From the NCBI GenBank assembly GCA_027604005.1, contig JADGJT010000391.1, positions 1,831 through 20,101 on the forward strand: a DNA stretch of 18,271 nt. Direction: 5' to 3'. Below the pieces are notes generated by a model. It saw only the letters and a program-made list of their open reading frames with translations, made no database searches and was not told where the DNA came from. A program made the translations under genes and the position numbers. Each line of letters begins with the position of its first letter. The first letter of the stretch is position 1. This stretch comes from Dinochytrium kinnereticum (Eukaryota > Chytridiomycota > Chytridiomycetes > Chytridiales > Chytridiaceae). Shown here piece after piece: positions 1-10,745 of the stretch.

Positions 1-52
1 CTCCCCACCCCCCCCACACCTTCAAAAAAAAAAAATTAATGTATATATGAAG

Positions 53-577
53 GTTCCCTTGGGAAAGAGGGAAAAAATCTTCATCTTTGGAGATGATTAC
101 AACACTCACGATGGAACCTGCATTCGCGATTACGTCCACGTCACAGACATTGCCCAGGCCCACATTGGCGCAATTGATTACCTTGTCAAGACCAACGAGA
201 GCAACCGCTTCAACCTTGGATCTGGGAAGGGGTACACAGTGAAGGAGATTGTTGATGCCGCACGAAAGGTGACGGGTCACCCCATCCCTGCGGAGATTAA
301 GAGCAGGTGATAATTTCGTTCTTTGCTTTCGACACGTTGCTTTGAGGAGTTCAGGTTTCTAACTCCTATTTCTTTTTCTTCTGAAATATAAAATATAAAA
401 AATAATGCGTAATGATAAATAAATAGGCGTCCGGGAGACCCCGATGCGCTTGTGGCTTCCTCGGAGAGGGCTGAGAAGGTTCTTGGATGGACCAGGAAGT
501 ACCAGTCGGTTGAAGACATTGTGTCGTCTGCATGGAGATGGCACCAGTCGCACCCCACTGGGTACCCCGATGCTTAA
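53..577 (+). CDS. galE: UDP-glucose 4-epimerase, C-terminal part (5' truncated by window edge)
   Basis: Exons 53-306 and 427-577; intron 307-426 starts GTGATA and ends AAATAG. The visible 134 residues are the C-terminal ~40% of a GalE-type epimerase, usually about 340 aa. These cytosolic NAD-dependent SDR enzymes interconvert UDP-glucose and UDP-galactose in the Leloir pathway. Diagnostic blocks are [13 protein letters not shown], then [13 protein letters not shown], which binds the nucleotide-sugar side, [24 protein letters not shown] across the splice junction, and a C-terminal [11 protein letters not shown]. Exon 1 begins at an AG acceptor (51-52), because the upstream poly-A/C stretch reads as intron. 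The ATG at 47 is therefore not the true start. Joining the exons restores one Arg codon (AG|G) and runs to TAA at 575-577. The family call is very secure; sugar specificity (UDP-Glc versus UDP-Xyl/Ara) cannot be settled from this half. Confidence 0.93.
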
Positions 578-1016
578 GCCCATCCTTTTCCTTTTTTCTT
601 TCTTTCTTTTCTTTCTTTTTTCTGGGGGACATGATTGATTGATTCTTCGTGTGCAGCAAGTCGCTGCTTGAGCCTTTCTGCTCTGTTCTTTGGCTGTCTG
701 TCGCTGAAAGGGCTGAGAACTCGAGCGCAGCGTCCATCAGTTGATATTATCATCACAGAGAGCAGAGAGAGAATAAATGTGCAGAACAAAACAGTTCAAA
801 GTGGTGGTTGGTTGGGTGAAGAAGAAAAAAATAATCCAAACTTTTTCTGTGAAATTTCAACTTTTCCTTTGTGCAGTTCACTTTCCACCCACCCATCCAT
901 CCATCCATCCATCCCGCAAGAGACCAGCTGCGGCGGCAAAGGGGATGCTTGCAACCGATCTGCCCGCACCACCAGCAACAAAAGCCTCACGCAACGCACC
1001 CGCCTCTGCCGACACA
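578..1016. other. Intergenic region: galE 3' flank and BYE1 upstream/5' UTR
   Basis: No gene seen in these 439 bases. A long pyrimidine tract (about 583-622) follows the galE stop. An (ATCC)n run lies at 893-915 just before the BYE1 start. The BYE1 frame is open upstream to an ATG at 777, but that extension reads through the microsatellite and looks non-coding. Confidence 0.6.
893..915. repeat. (ATCC)n tetranucleotide microsatellite
   Basis: About six CATC/ATCC units lie ~100 nt upstream of the proposed BYE1 start codon, probably in the 5' UTR. Related GGAT and ATCC runs recur inside BYE1 introns. Confidence 0.9.
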
Positions 1017-4000
1017 ATGGACTCCCTGGACGCTGCCGCCGTCGCCTTGCCCATCCCCCAAGAAGACTTGGACGTCTGGGGTGGCGGTTTGGAGGCAAGA
1101 CGCAATCCCGAGCCAAGCACCACCGGCCTCAACCAAAAAGGGGACGGTGCGGGAGTTGATGAGGAAGATGAGACGTTTGAGGACGACGACGACGAAGAGG
1201 AGGAGGAGGAGGAGGAGGAAGTGTGCGCAGCTGCGGAGGAAGCTGGTCTGAATGTGAAGGCCTCAGACGTGGATGAGGATTACGTTGAATCAGAGAATGA
1301 GGAGGCAGCTGCGGAAGATGAGGAAGAGAATGCTGTTTTTGCTCAAAGTGGTGATGGTGAGAGTGATGACGAGGAAGAATCCGAAGGTGCTGCTGATGGG
1401 GAAGGTGTTGATCCTGAACCTGAGGCCTCTGCTGCCCCTGCTGCTGTGCCAAGTGAGGCAGAGCCAGCTGTGGCGGATGCACCTCAGACACAGAGCCGGC
1501 GGCCCACGAGAAATGCAAACAAAGCCCCGGTGGATTACAAGGCTCTCCTGGACGGTCCGGTGATTACAAAGAAGATTGTGCGGCAGCGGAAGCAACCTTA
1601 CAATGAGAAAGGAGAGAGAGTGTACTGCATATGCCGCACGATTGACAACGGAAAGTTTATGATTCAGTGCGATTCTTGCAAGGATTGGTGGGTGTTGTCG
1701 TTGCTGTGGTGGATGGATCTCTGGTGCTAAAAAACGCTTAAATCAGGTATCACGGCACTTGCGTGAGCATCACTGAGCGGGCGGCCCGCGACATTACATC
1801 GTACGAGTGTGAGGAGTGCATTGCAGTTCGGAAGGAGAATGAAGCGCTGGCCGCGATACGTAGGTGCCCTTTTCTGTCTTTCCCTGTCCATCAGGACTTT
1901 TTTGTCTTCTTTTGTCCATTTCTGTTTCTTCTTGTCGGGGCCTCGCCTTCAAGTTTGGCGGCGACAGACAATTGTTATCAAAGGCCGTCATGGCCGGTGC
2001 TCCATTTACTCGAAAATGCAATGGTTTATGTACATTTTCTATCGTTTGATCGAAAGTATCTCTTAAAATGTTGGCATTTCGTTGTGGGGAGGGGAGAGAG
2101 GGGGTGCAAATAAACGCCCCTCCGCTTTTCATCCGACGATGCCCGGTAGAACACCCACCCGCCGGATGCTGAATCCCGTGTGCTGCGTTCGCCTGGATGG
2201 ATGGATGGATGGATGGATTAGTAACTTTGCTCTGGTTTTAGGCAGGCAGGAGGCCTCTGAAGCGGCAAGGGCTCGCAGGGAGAAGGCGGAGGCCGATGCC
2301 CGCAAGGAGAGCGCACTGAAGGCGGCAAAGGCAGCTCAATCAGCGCAGACATCAAAGGTGCGTTGCGTTTGCCCATTCAGGGCCCCCATCCCCCCAGTCT
2401 GCCAGCCTGCCTGCCTGCCTGCCCATGCAAGCAAGCAAGCAAGCAAGCTTGGGGGGTTGGGTGTGTCCTCATCCATCCCATCCATCCAATCCATCCAATC
2501 CAATCCCCTCCCCTGCATTTCCTTCCCTTCCCCCCCTGAAATTCTCAGCTCTGATTTTTCTCAAAAATCTTTTCTTTCTTTATTTCTCTCTGGTGAAAAA
2601 TTGAAACGACTGGCTGCTCACTCACTGCTCACAGGCCCCTCCACCTGAAAACGCAACGTTCTGGTCCCATGGAAGGCAGGTCTCGCACCCACCCGCCGTC
2701 AAGAGGCCGAGCCTCACCCTCTCCCTCGAGAGAAAGGGCTCCGTCTCATCCATCCCCTCGCTCCCATCGACTCCGGGGGCCCTCGACACGCACACGCCAA
2801 CGTCTGACGGGAAGGCGGACAAGATTCGCATGGCCGTGAGGAAGGCCTTCTCCGACACTTTTGCGGCCATCCTGGCCGACCCTGAGCTTCAGCCGGCTTT
2901 GGCAAAGAGTGACATTGAAAGGATTGATCCTGTGGCGTTTGCGGATTCGGTGGAGGATGAGCTCTTTCTCTTTCTGTCGGATGGAGTTGAGGGGCGCAAG
3001 CGAACCTGTGGAGATAAGGTACTTTGGCCCTGGAGAGATGATCAAGATGTTTATGTTTTTTTTTTGTTTTTGTTTTTTTTTTTGTTTAGTACAAGGGAAA
3101 GTTTAGGACCCTGCAATTCAACTTGAAGGATAAAAAGAATCGATCGTTGCGGAAGAAGATTGCCACTGGCGGTGTGACTGCTGAGGCTCTTGTCCGTTTT
3201 GAAGCAGAGGATCTCGCGAATGAAGATATCAAGGCTAAGGCCGAGGCTATTCGATTGGAAGGCATCCGTAACGCAATAAAACCAAAAGATGTCACCTCGG
3301 CCTCCATATTCAAAAAGACTCACAAAGGTGAGGAGGAAATATCAGTTTCGGGTCCTTCGATCGCGCCAGTGACCTCAAAAGAGAGTGAGGCGCGGCCCTC
3401 TGAGATTTACGCCGCGCCCGCGACTGGCGTACTTGCTCGACTTGCCGAGAAGGTTCGCAGCCCCTCCCCACCTCCCGGCGAAAAACCCTTTCACTCTCTT
3501 GATGAGCTCTTGGCAAAGATGGGAGGGGGAACAACAGGTCCTGCCAAGAGGTCTCCTGACCTGAGTGAGTCCCACGACGACCATGATTCCAAGAGAACTA
3601 GACTGGACGATGCAGCACCTTTCGAACCCGATGTCCCGATGCACGATTTCGATGCCACGAGCGCGGTTGTTCGTGATCCTGTTGATTTCACGTCTTGGGA
3701 GGATGCGGTGGGCGATGGGTTCACGGTTGGAGACGATTCTCATAGCCCCACTTACTCACCATCACGTTCACCGCCAGCAATGGACTTTATGGGGGAGGAG
3801 GCCCGTCCTGCTCAAATATGGAATGGTATCGTGCGGATGGCTAGCGTTGGGATGTTCAACGGCAGGTGCCGTCAGATTGCTGGACGTGAGGTTGGGACCA
3901 CAAAGGTTTGGGAGGATATTTTACCACCCACTGTCACGGTTGAAGGGAGGATTGATACGAAGGCAGCTAGAAATTATGTTGGACAGCAACGTCAGTCCTC

Positions 4001-4848
4001 GACAAAAGAGGTTGTGGCTGTTGAATTTTACGCTGATGATCAGGTCAGCAGTGATCTTGCCGTTAAGGCAAAGGAGGGATTTAAGACTCTCTTTGATTAC
4101 TTTTACGAGAAGAAACGGTATGCGGTGGTTGGACAGAATTATATTAGCGTGAAGGATATGTATCTCGTCCCTATCAAGGCGGGAGAGCCCTTACCTGAAA
4201 TGATTACTGTGCTAAAGAAATGCGCGGTCGGCTTTGAAAGCAGGCCTCACGATTCGATCTTTGGGGTCATCATTTTAGATAAAAGCTTTTTTTCAAAGTC
4301 TGTCTCTAAAAGTGATTCGAGGAGCAGCTCTAGCAAGCGAAGCGCCCGTCCTTCCCAAGAGCCTCGAAAGAAGCATGGTGAGTTTTTGTTTCGGCTTTGT
4401 TATGTGTCTGTGGGATTCCGCATGAAATTGCTCTTTACTAACCCTTTTTCTCTCTCTTGAAGCTTCTGATTCATACACCAAGACAGCCCCTGTTCCCCCT
4501 CCCCCGACACTTCCCGCCATGCCCACCTTCCCAACATTGCCGCTGGCGGCTTCGATGCCCTTCACTCCCGCTATAACCGCAGCCCCGACCGCCAATATCT
4601 TGGCGTCGCTGGCTGCCTTATCCAATCTCCCAGCATCGAACCTCCAGACTCCGCAGACATCCGTCTCGGCGATTCTCGCACAGCTCCAGCAACCCCAGCA
4701 GCCCATTCAGCAGCCGCTGCTGGGGTCGGCTCAAGTGAGCAACATTCAGAATATTTTGGCGCAACTTCAGAACACGAACCCTTCACTTTTGATGAACGCG
4801 GCAAATGCCTTTCAGAATCCAGGGAGTGGTCGGTATGGGCAAAGATGA
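1017..4848 (+). CDS. BYE1: Bye1-like transcription elongation regulator (PHD finger - TFIIS-like domain - SPOC)
   Basis: Six exons: 1017-1687, 1747-1859, 2242-2357, 2635-3018, 3090-4377, 4463-4848. They give 985 aa with matching phases. Domains: a very acidic Asp/Glu-rich stretch (~residues 50-140). A PHD finger (~203-255) opens with YCICR and continues CDSCKDWYHGTC, its Trp codon split by the first intron. An Ala/Glu/Lys-rich helix follows. The TFIIS-like central domain (~362-485) includes IRMAVRKAF and KFRTLQFNLKDKKN. Next come a linker and the SPOC domain (~667-820, from IWNGIVRM). A Pro/Gln/Ala-rich tail is encoded by the last exon. In yeast Bye1 the PHD finger binds H3K4me3 and the TFIIS-like domain binds RNA polymerase II; PHF3/DIDO are the animal relatives. 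Nuclear. The start ATG at 1017 has A at -3 and G at +4; ATGs at 945 and 777 are alternatives. The second and third introns are long (382 and 277 nt) and carry tetranucleotide repeats; their exact splice sites are the least certain. Confidence 0.9.
2195..2219. repeat. (GGAT)n microsatellite in BYE1 intron
   Basis: About six GGAT units near the 3' end of the 1860-2241 intron. This is the reverse complement of the (ATCC)n run upstream of the gene. Confidence 0.88.
2406..2507. repeat. Cluster of tetranucleotide repeats in BYE1 third intron
   Basis: Three runs lie within the 2358-2634 intron: CCTG units at 2406-2423, GCAA units at 2427-2448, and ATCC/ATCCA units at 2470-2507. They are non-coding and explain the large size of this intron. 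Confidence 0.88.
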
Positions 4849-5048
4849 TCTGGAGGATTTTAAGAGTGGTTTTGTTTGGGGAGGGGGGGGGGTTTACATG
4901 CTTGTTTTTTCTTGTGAAAAAGTGTGGGCTATGTGGTATTGTTTTTTGTTTTGTTTGTTTTTTTTGGAGGGGCTAGAGTGTCTGTTGTTTCGTGTTTTCT
5001 CGTCCTTGTATTTATTTATGAGAACTCGTCTGGTTCTTTCAACATGTT
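4849..5048. other. Convergent 3' intergenic gap between BYE1 and cobT
   Basis: These 200 nt separate the BYE1 stop (+) from the cobT stop (-). The stretch is T/G-rich with G and T homopolymers. It presumably holds both polyadenylation regions; no other gene is seen. Confidence 0.6.
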
Positions 5049-6451
5049 TTAATGTGTTTCTTTACTTTCGCTCACGGCTGCCTGCTCAAAGGATTGCATG
5101 TCGGAGGCGATGTGGGCGGCTGCCTTCAGTATGGGATAAGCCAGAGCAGCGCCAGTTCTGCAGTTGTCGTCGTTGTCGTCAGTTTCAACAGTAACAATAA
5201 TAAAAAGGTCATTCAAAAAAGCAAGAAAAAACGAGTGACTGACCCTTCACCCAGTCGCAACCGCATGTCCAAAGCAGGTTCGATCGAACCAGCGGGGATC
5301 TCAAGAATAGACTCTATCTCCCTGTACACGGTTGCGGCCCCTTTCTCCATGCTCTTGTGTGAAAAGAAGGCGCACCTCTTGAGTGCTGGCGCCGAGTCAG
5401 GAAAGATGAGGAGCGCCATCATGAAGGCCACGGAGGAGATGAACCCATCAATGATCAGCGGGCAGAAAGAAACTGCCGACTCCCTAGCGGCAGCAGCCAT
5501 CGCCGCGACATCTTGCCCACCTAGACGTCGCATCACCTCCATCCACCCTTTACCTGAGTCCGCTCCTAAAGCAGCCCCACACTCCACCTGATGCAACGCA
5601 ACGGCCCTATCAATCACCCCCACCTTCTTCACCATCCGCTCATCCGTCACCCCGGTCCCCTTCCCAGCAACGTCCTCAGCTGCCGACTCGCGTCCTCGGT
5701 ACCTGATGACGGCCAGGAGCAACGCAGCCGCAATCGTTGTGTTCCCGATTCCAAGCTCTCCAAGGCCAATGGCAAACTCACCCTCGGAGGATGTCGACGA
5801 TCGCATTCGCTTGATGGCGTCTTGGGCAGCTTCTTGACCGGCGTCCAGGGCGGTTTGAAGGTCATTGGCGGTGAGTGCGCCGTCTGGGTTGAGGATGGAT
5901 CGAGAGCCGTGGCATCCTTTGGGCTTGCGCATGTGGACTTTTGGGAGGACGGTGGTGGTGTCGACTCCCACGTCTGTTACCACCAGATCCAGCCCGTTGG
6001 CATTGCAGAGGGCACTTTGGGTTGATGGGAGTCGGGGGAGGGGAGGGGGGGGGGTTTAATAGAAAGAAAAGAAAAAAAACGGTGTGGGACGTTGAAGGAA
6101 ATAAAAAAGGCGTACTTGATCGCCGCGCCGCCTTGGTTCAAGTTCTTGAGCATCTCGCCGGTCACTGCTTTTGGATATTGGCTTACATCCTCATCCGCGA
6201 CACCGTGGTCTGCAGCAAATAGCAAGATGGTCCCCTTTGACACCCTATTTTGAACACGATTAGCAATCAATCGGAGACAAGAGACCAAAGACTGACTTTG
6301 GGCTCATGGTCTTTTGAAGGACCATTAGCTGCGTGCTCCAGGTCTCCAAATACCCCATTGACCCTGGAGGTTTTGTCTTGTGATCAATCGTCCATTGGGC
6401 CTTCTTCAACCACTGCGCATCCTCTTCGGTGTCGGTCTGTCCTTGAACCAT
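5049..6451 (-). CDS. cobT: Nicotinate-nucleotide:dimethylbenzimidazole phosphoribosyltransferase (CobT)
   Basis: Four exons read right to left: 6451-6297, 6244-6116, 6014-5244, 5157-5049. They give 387 aa, close to the ~350-aa bacterial length. CobT moves phosphoribose from nicotinate mononucleotide to 5,6-dimethylbenzimidazole, giving alpha-ribazole phosphate for the lower ligand of cobalamin. Family blocks in order: [11 protein letters not shown] (26-36), [18 protein letters not shown] (59-76), GGAAIN (90-95), [10 protein letters not shown] (104-113), GELGIGNTT (180-188), GKGTG (212-216), LGGQDVAAM (258-266), IDGFISS (283-289), SHKSMEKG (313-320), and LGEGTGA, whose Glu351 matches the catalytic Glu of Salmonella CobT. 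GGAAIN and GEGTGA exist only after splicing, which strongly supports the introns. Two of three donors are GTCAGT. The ATG at 6451 is the first usable start; a short upstream exon is possible because bacterial CobT has a slightly longer N-terminus. No signal peptide is visible. No other cobalamin gene is in the window. Confidence 0.93.
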
Positions 6452-7032
6452 CGTTGCAGCTCTGATCCTTAATGCTCAATATGACACCAGACAACCTATG
6501 GTCCGGCACTCGGGAGAAACTAAGAAAGCTTTTTCCAATGCATGCATCAGCCCAGAAAAAAATATTTTGGGGGGGCGGCGGGTGTCGCGACGAAAGGAGG
6601 ATGACACTCCGGTTATCGCATTGTGTCGAGCCTGTTTGAGGGTTCTGTCCACTCTGGCGGCGAATTTGAACGCAGACGTGTTTCATCGCGTGGGTGATGC
6701 CCCATCGCCTCGTTAGTGGGTGATCAAAATATACCCAACGCGATCTCAAATCGTTTGCGTGGGTCTTTCTTCTGCTGCATTATATTACATGTAAGCTGCT
6801 GGGCGAGGGGAGGGGGAAGTGGGGTGGGTGAGCTCGAACAAGCGATTTCAGTTTTGGGGAGATTCTTACTAAGGAAAACTTCAATGGAAAAACATGAGCA
6901 TGTACAAAGGAGATTATATTATTAAAAAACAAAGACTAACAAACTACAGCACTGATATAACATGGTCAGGAGAGCACAAAGAACCAAAGAATGTTGGTGA
7001 AATGCTCAAGCTGGACCGCAACACACATCTTC
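6452..7032. other. Intergenic: cobT upstream region and 3' flank of first 7TM gene
   Basis: No supported gene in 581 nt. It should contain the cobT promoter (minus strand) and the terminator/polyadenylation region of the 7TM gene ending at 7033. Short ORFs here show no recognisable domain. Confidence 0.5.
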
Positions 7033-8661
7033 TCACTCTTGCCGGAAAAATTCTTGCCGCGGTGGAGAATGAATAGGGGGGCCAACCGAGAACCCAGCCA
7101 GCTCTGGATCCACTGCATCTGATACCGCCCTATCACGCTTAAAGCTCGAATCAATCACTGTTGTCGGCTGACCAGACTGATCTGACATGTACCCTCGAAT
7201 GCTTGGATTGTAGAACGACTGAATCGGGTTCTCAATGGGAACGGTAGAGCCTTGAGAGGCAAGAGAATAAGGAAGGGCAGCTGAGCTTGAGAGCTGGTTA
7301 CCCTCATCATCCTCTCGCAGGTTTTCGTTCAGCTCCCTGATTTGCCCAACCGTCCTCACGAACACCACAATGAAAATGATGAAACCGAAAAAGTATGGCG
7401 TGCTGTTGAATAGAGGTGGCTTCAGACATGTGCACGGACCGCGTCACAACTTACCACCAGTTTACAAAGAGTGTGAGGAAGTACACAACATTGGGTGTCC
7501 CAACGTAAAGCACAGCCGCAGCGAAAAATACAGAGTAGAGAATGAAGAGTGTGAGTCCAAGCCCGATCCAACGCAATGTCGTGATCCCTGATCGGAGAGC
7601 TGACGCGATTGCGGTGGACTTTGACTTGAATTTTTTCCCAGAGCTCCCACCCCCACTTGAGGGCATTCCACTGCTATACTTTCTCCTTCCATGAGAGTAT
7701 CCATTCCCGCTTCCCCTGGATGCCGAGAGACCCTCGGAATCATTCCCAGACTGCGAGTGCCAGCCGACTGACGTCTTCTCCTTTTCAATCTCGGGCAAGA
7801 TGACGTCGTTCAGGTATCTGGAGAATGTTCGTCTGGCGAGGATGACGAAGATGAGGAGAAGGACAAAGCAGAGCTGCCAGGTGACGATTCCTACTGCGGT
7901 GATGATGTTGAATTGGGCTTCTGCCTGCTTTGAGCTGTCGACGTAGTGGAATTGGTCTGACATGTACCCTTGGTAGATAAACACGCTGAACGTGATGGCA
8001 AGAGGAATGAGGAGCAAGCGAAGGTAAACGGTGCGGAGCTTTTCCAGGAACCGGTTTTGGAACGAGTTGGTGGATAAAACCTGCGCGACTGGTCAGTGCT
8101 GATGGAGAAGCCCTTTCAAAAATCTCACCATATCAACATAGATCATCACGGCTATGAACATGACGATGTTTCGGACGCCCATCAAGGCACTGGCAGAAAA
8201 AGGTGAAGGGGATGTTGGTCAACCATCACATGCATTAAACCCTAACACATACTAGAACAGCTTTGAAGTGATGTTCACAAAGGTCGAAAGAGTCATGGCG
8301 ACGCTGCTGAGCATGCTCACGGCTGTGAAGCATAGCAAAAAGTACTCAAACTTGCTGAGTTCCAAGACCCCAGGAACAGGGCCGCCTCGTGCTGCAGCCT
8401 TTGATTGCTTCAGCCATAAAGACAACACAACATCGACCACGCCCAACACTAGCGAGATCCATGCCAGCATGGTCATGATCCGACCTGCATGCAATCAATT
8501 AGGGACGCCGCATCGGGTGGTGCTTACCAAACAGCAAGAACCCAGGGATTTTATCATCACAGTCAAGAATCTGCGCATAATAGCACGCTATGAATACGTT
8601 TAGCATCTCGCATCTTTTCAACCGTTTAGCTCATACATGCCGAGTTGTTGTAAAGAACCAT
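7033..8661 (-). CDS. Seven-transmembrane protein, paralog A of a tandem family (unknown function)
   Basis: Six exons read right to left: 8661-8637, 8587-8528, 8484-8253, 8189-8129, 8080-7455, 7402-7033. They give 457 aa. A short N-terminus carries CYYAQILDC and KIPG (~10-24). Seven hydrophobic segments follow at about 25-50, 73-98, 107-127, 146-162, 183-208, 297-319 and 323-351, then a ~105-residue tail. Basic loops 1-2, 3-4 and 5-6 predict an outside N-terminus and an inside C-terminus. The 5-6 loop is ~85 residues and Ser/Gly-rich. Between helices 4 and 5 lies YQGYMSDQFHY; before helix 6 lies SALRSGITTLR. Both recur in the neighbours. The topology resembles a G-protein-coupled receptor, but I see no DRY or NPxxY motif and do not recognise the family. 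The 25-nt first exon is least certain; an alternative start is ATG 8606-8604, just before the Cys motif. The 43- and 48-nt introns are very short. Confidence 0.8.
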
Positions 8662-9297
8662 CGCCTCACGCACACGCTGCTGTTTGAAGTGTCGATGTTG
8701 ATGCGCTGCGCTGCAGTTAGTCAGATGGAGCCAGGCAGTGCAGCCACCCCGCTGTTCAATAAGCCTCCCAAACACAAACAACAATTAACTCTCCAATGGA
8801 TTTGGGTTGGTTGAGTGAGTGTCGCAGCACACGTCCGTTGGCCTTGCGCGCCTGCCGCGTCGCACGGCCGTCCTACGTGTGTCAACGGCGACAATCAAGT
8901 CGCTATTGGCGCTGAATCTCCCCCCTCACTTTTGCTGTACTCAAAAGGCGTGCCCAACCGTAAACGCTCATTATTTCCCCCCACCAGCAGTGCAGGCTGG
9001 CAGCACAGTTTGCCCATTTTAATACATACATTTCTGTGCTGCGTTGACCCACCGCCGCCATCATTCTTTTGGTTTAACCGCCATGCATGAGGAAAAGCGC
9101 CTGCTGGACCAATTGCTGCCTTGCGAGCAAACAGCTGCTCGGTTCACGTCATCAGAACATGTTAGCCAAGGCCCAAACGATGGCCATATAATAATGGAAC
9201 ATATTATTTATAATTGGTATTTACAGTGATCAGAATATATAATGATTTTATGTGCATGATTTATTAACCAACTGGACATGAAAATGCCCTTGCTGCG
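8662..9297. other. Intergenic between 7TM paralogs A and B
   Basis: No gene is supported in 636 nt. This is the upstream region of paralog A and the 3' flank of paralog B, both on the minus strand. An AT-rich patch at about 9185-9260 lies nearest paralog B's stop. Short ORFs on the plus strand have no recognisable features. Confidence 0.5.
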
Positions 9298-10745
9298 TCA
9301 AGAGCCAGCTCTCGACATGCGCCTAACCTCATGGATGAAGGATATGACACCGACGGCCAAGCTAAATACGGGTGGACCACTACAAAAAAAAAAAAAAAAA
9401 AAAATTTAAAGCACTTTGGTAAGTAAAGAGAGCACTTTTACAAAGAACAAACCTCCAATGCACAACAAGTGAGATAAAGAACACATAAGCCCTCGGAATA
9501 ACCATCAGCAACCCTCCGAGCCCCGAAAAGACCGCGTAAGCATTCACAAAGCAGAGACACACGATCATTGACTTCAACATCGATATGCTTGATCTGAGAG
9601 TATCAATCATCTTCTGATCCTCCGATGCTGCCACAATTTGAAAGTTGAACCATCCTCTTGCCTCTGATGACGATCCCCCGGTATCCAGCACAGAGTTTCT
9701 GAGCACGGTTGTTTCAACCTCCAGTTGACTCTCCTTCATCTCCTCGTGACGTACGGATGGGAGGACCAGATCGCGTAGTTGCTTTTCAAAAAGTCGATTT
9801 GCGAAGAAGGCAAAGCAAAGTGGTATGAGGATGGATAGCCACCATAGTGTTGATACCACCGCTATGAGGATGGCGTAGAAGCGTCGACTTACTGGCGATT
9901 TGTCGCCATAGTGATACTGATCAGATGCGTAACCTTGGTAAAGGAGCAGACCGGCTGCTATGGGGAGGAGAGTCGAGTTGATGATCAAGTTCAGTTTACG
10001 CAGTCTCGGAATGTATGGTGACTCGAGTGTGTTGATGGAAAGAACCTTACAAAGTTGGAGCATGAGGTTAGAGTGAATGGCGGCATGTGTGGTGACGGGT
10101 GAGGCGATGCACCGAAATAAGGATAGAACAGCAGAAAAAAGAATTCAGCGAAACCCCAGTCTAATCTAACTGCCAGAGTATACGTGGGAGAAGAAACTGG
10201 TTTCAGCAGCAGCAGCAGCCTTACCATGTCAAGAAATATTGCCACGCCAGTCAGAATAAGAAAGTTACGAATCCCCATCACAGCGCTACGATGATGAACA
10301 ACAATGAACAAAAGATTCCAGGCTAACCAGGCACTTACTAGAATGTCAGCGACGAAACATTCATGAAAGACGATAGCGTCAGGCCAATAGCACTAAGCAG
10401 GCTACTAACACCATTCGTGAAAAGGAACACTTGGTAGTGGCTCATCAACTTCACAATCGGAATCCGGTTCATCAGCGCATCAAACTGTCCTCCTCCCCGA
10501 TGATACTGCCGATGATGATCCCTCCAAGCCATTGACATACCCATCGCCATGACCAGAAACAAGAGAGCGACCCATCCAACAAGAGACAGGACCCGCGTCA
10601 CCGTCACGATCCCCGGAATCTGCTTTTCACAATCCAGTATCTGCCCAAAGTAGCATTCTAACTCATTGTAAGCTAGTCTTTGGGACTCATTGGCTTCAAC
10701 CTCACCTTCGACGACGATCGTCTCGTTGTAATCGATGTTTGTCAT
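9298..10745 (-). CDS. Seven-transmembrane protein, paralog B of a tandem family (unknown function)
   Basis: Four exons read right to left: 10745-10339, 10285-10225, 10045-9453, 9379-9298. They give 380 aa. The ~50-residue N-terminus has an acidic stretch and potential N-glycosylation sites (NETI, NESQ), then the family motif CYFGQILDC and QIPG. Seven hydrophobic segments follow in the same order as paralog A, with a basic first loop (RDHHRQYHRGGG). YQGYASDQYHYGD lies between helices 4 and 5, IDTLRSSISMLK before helix 6, and HWSGPPV inside helix 7 spans the last splice junction. Introns after LTF-Y, after LDM and inside helix 7 sit at the same places and phases as in paralogs A and C; the intron after the PG motif is absent. 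The tail after helix 7 is only ~15 residues, against ~105 in A. The 9380-9452 intron ends in a long poly-T tract next to its TAG acceptor. Function unknown. Confidence 0.8.

Noticed and set aside
47..310. ORF starting at ATG 47 as a complete small gene
   Set aside because: It is the last-but-one exon of a galE gene. Family alignment runs past both ends, an AG acceptor lies at 51-52, and the next exon at 427 completes the protein.
1129..1518. Minus-strand Pro/His/Leu-rich ORF of 129 codons
   Set aside because: It is antisense to the acidic GAG/GAC-rich part of BYE1; its composition is what reading that strand must give.
2406..2507. Tetranucleotide runs as a CRISPR array or other structured locus
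   Set aside because: They are pure short microsatellites inside an intron of a eukaryotic gene.
5213..5243. cobT ending in the unspliced frame at 5213 (tail VTRFFLLF)
   Set aside because: The sequence after the catalytic Glu stops matching the family. Splicing GG|GTCAGT to CAG|A restores GEGTGA and a normal C-terminal helix ending at 5049.
5049..6451. cobT as bacterial contamination in the assembly
   Set aside because: The gene has three introns and sits between spliced eukaryotic genes on the same continuous sequence.
10205..10220. CAG/GCA trinucleotide run as part of the coding region of paralog B
   Set aside because: It falls in the 10046-10224 intron. Splicing GACATG|GTAAGG to TTGTAAG|GTTCTT matches both paralogs exactly.
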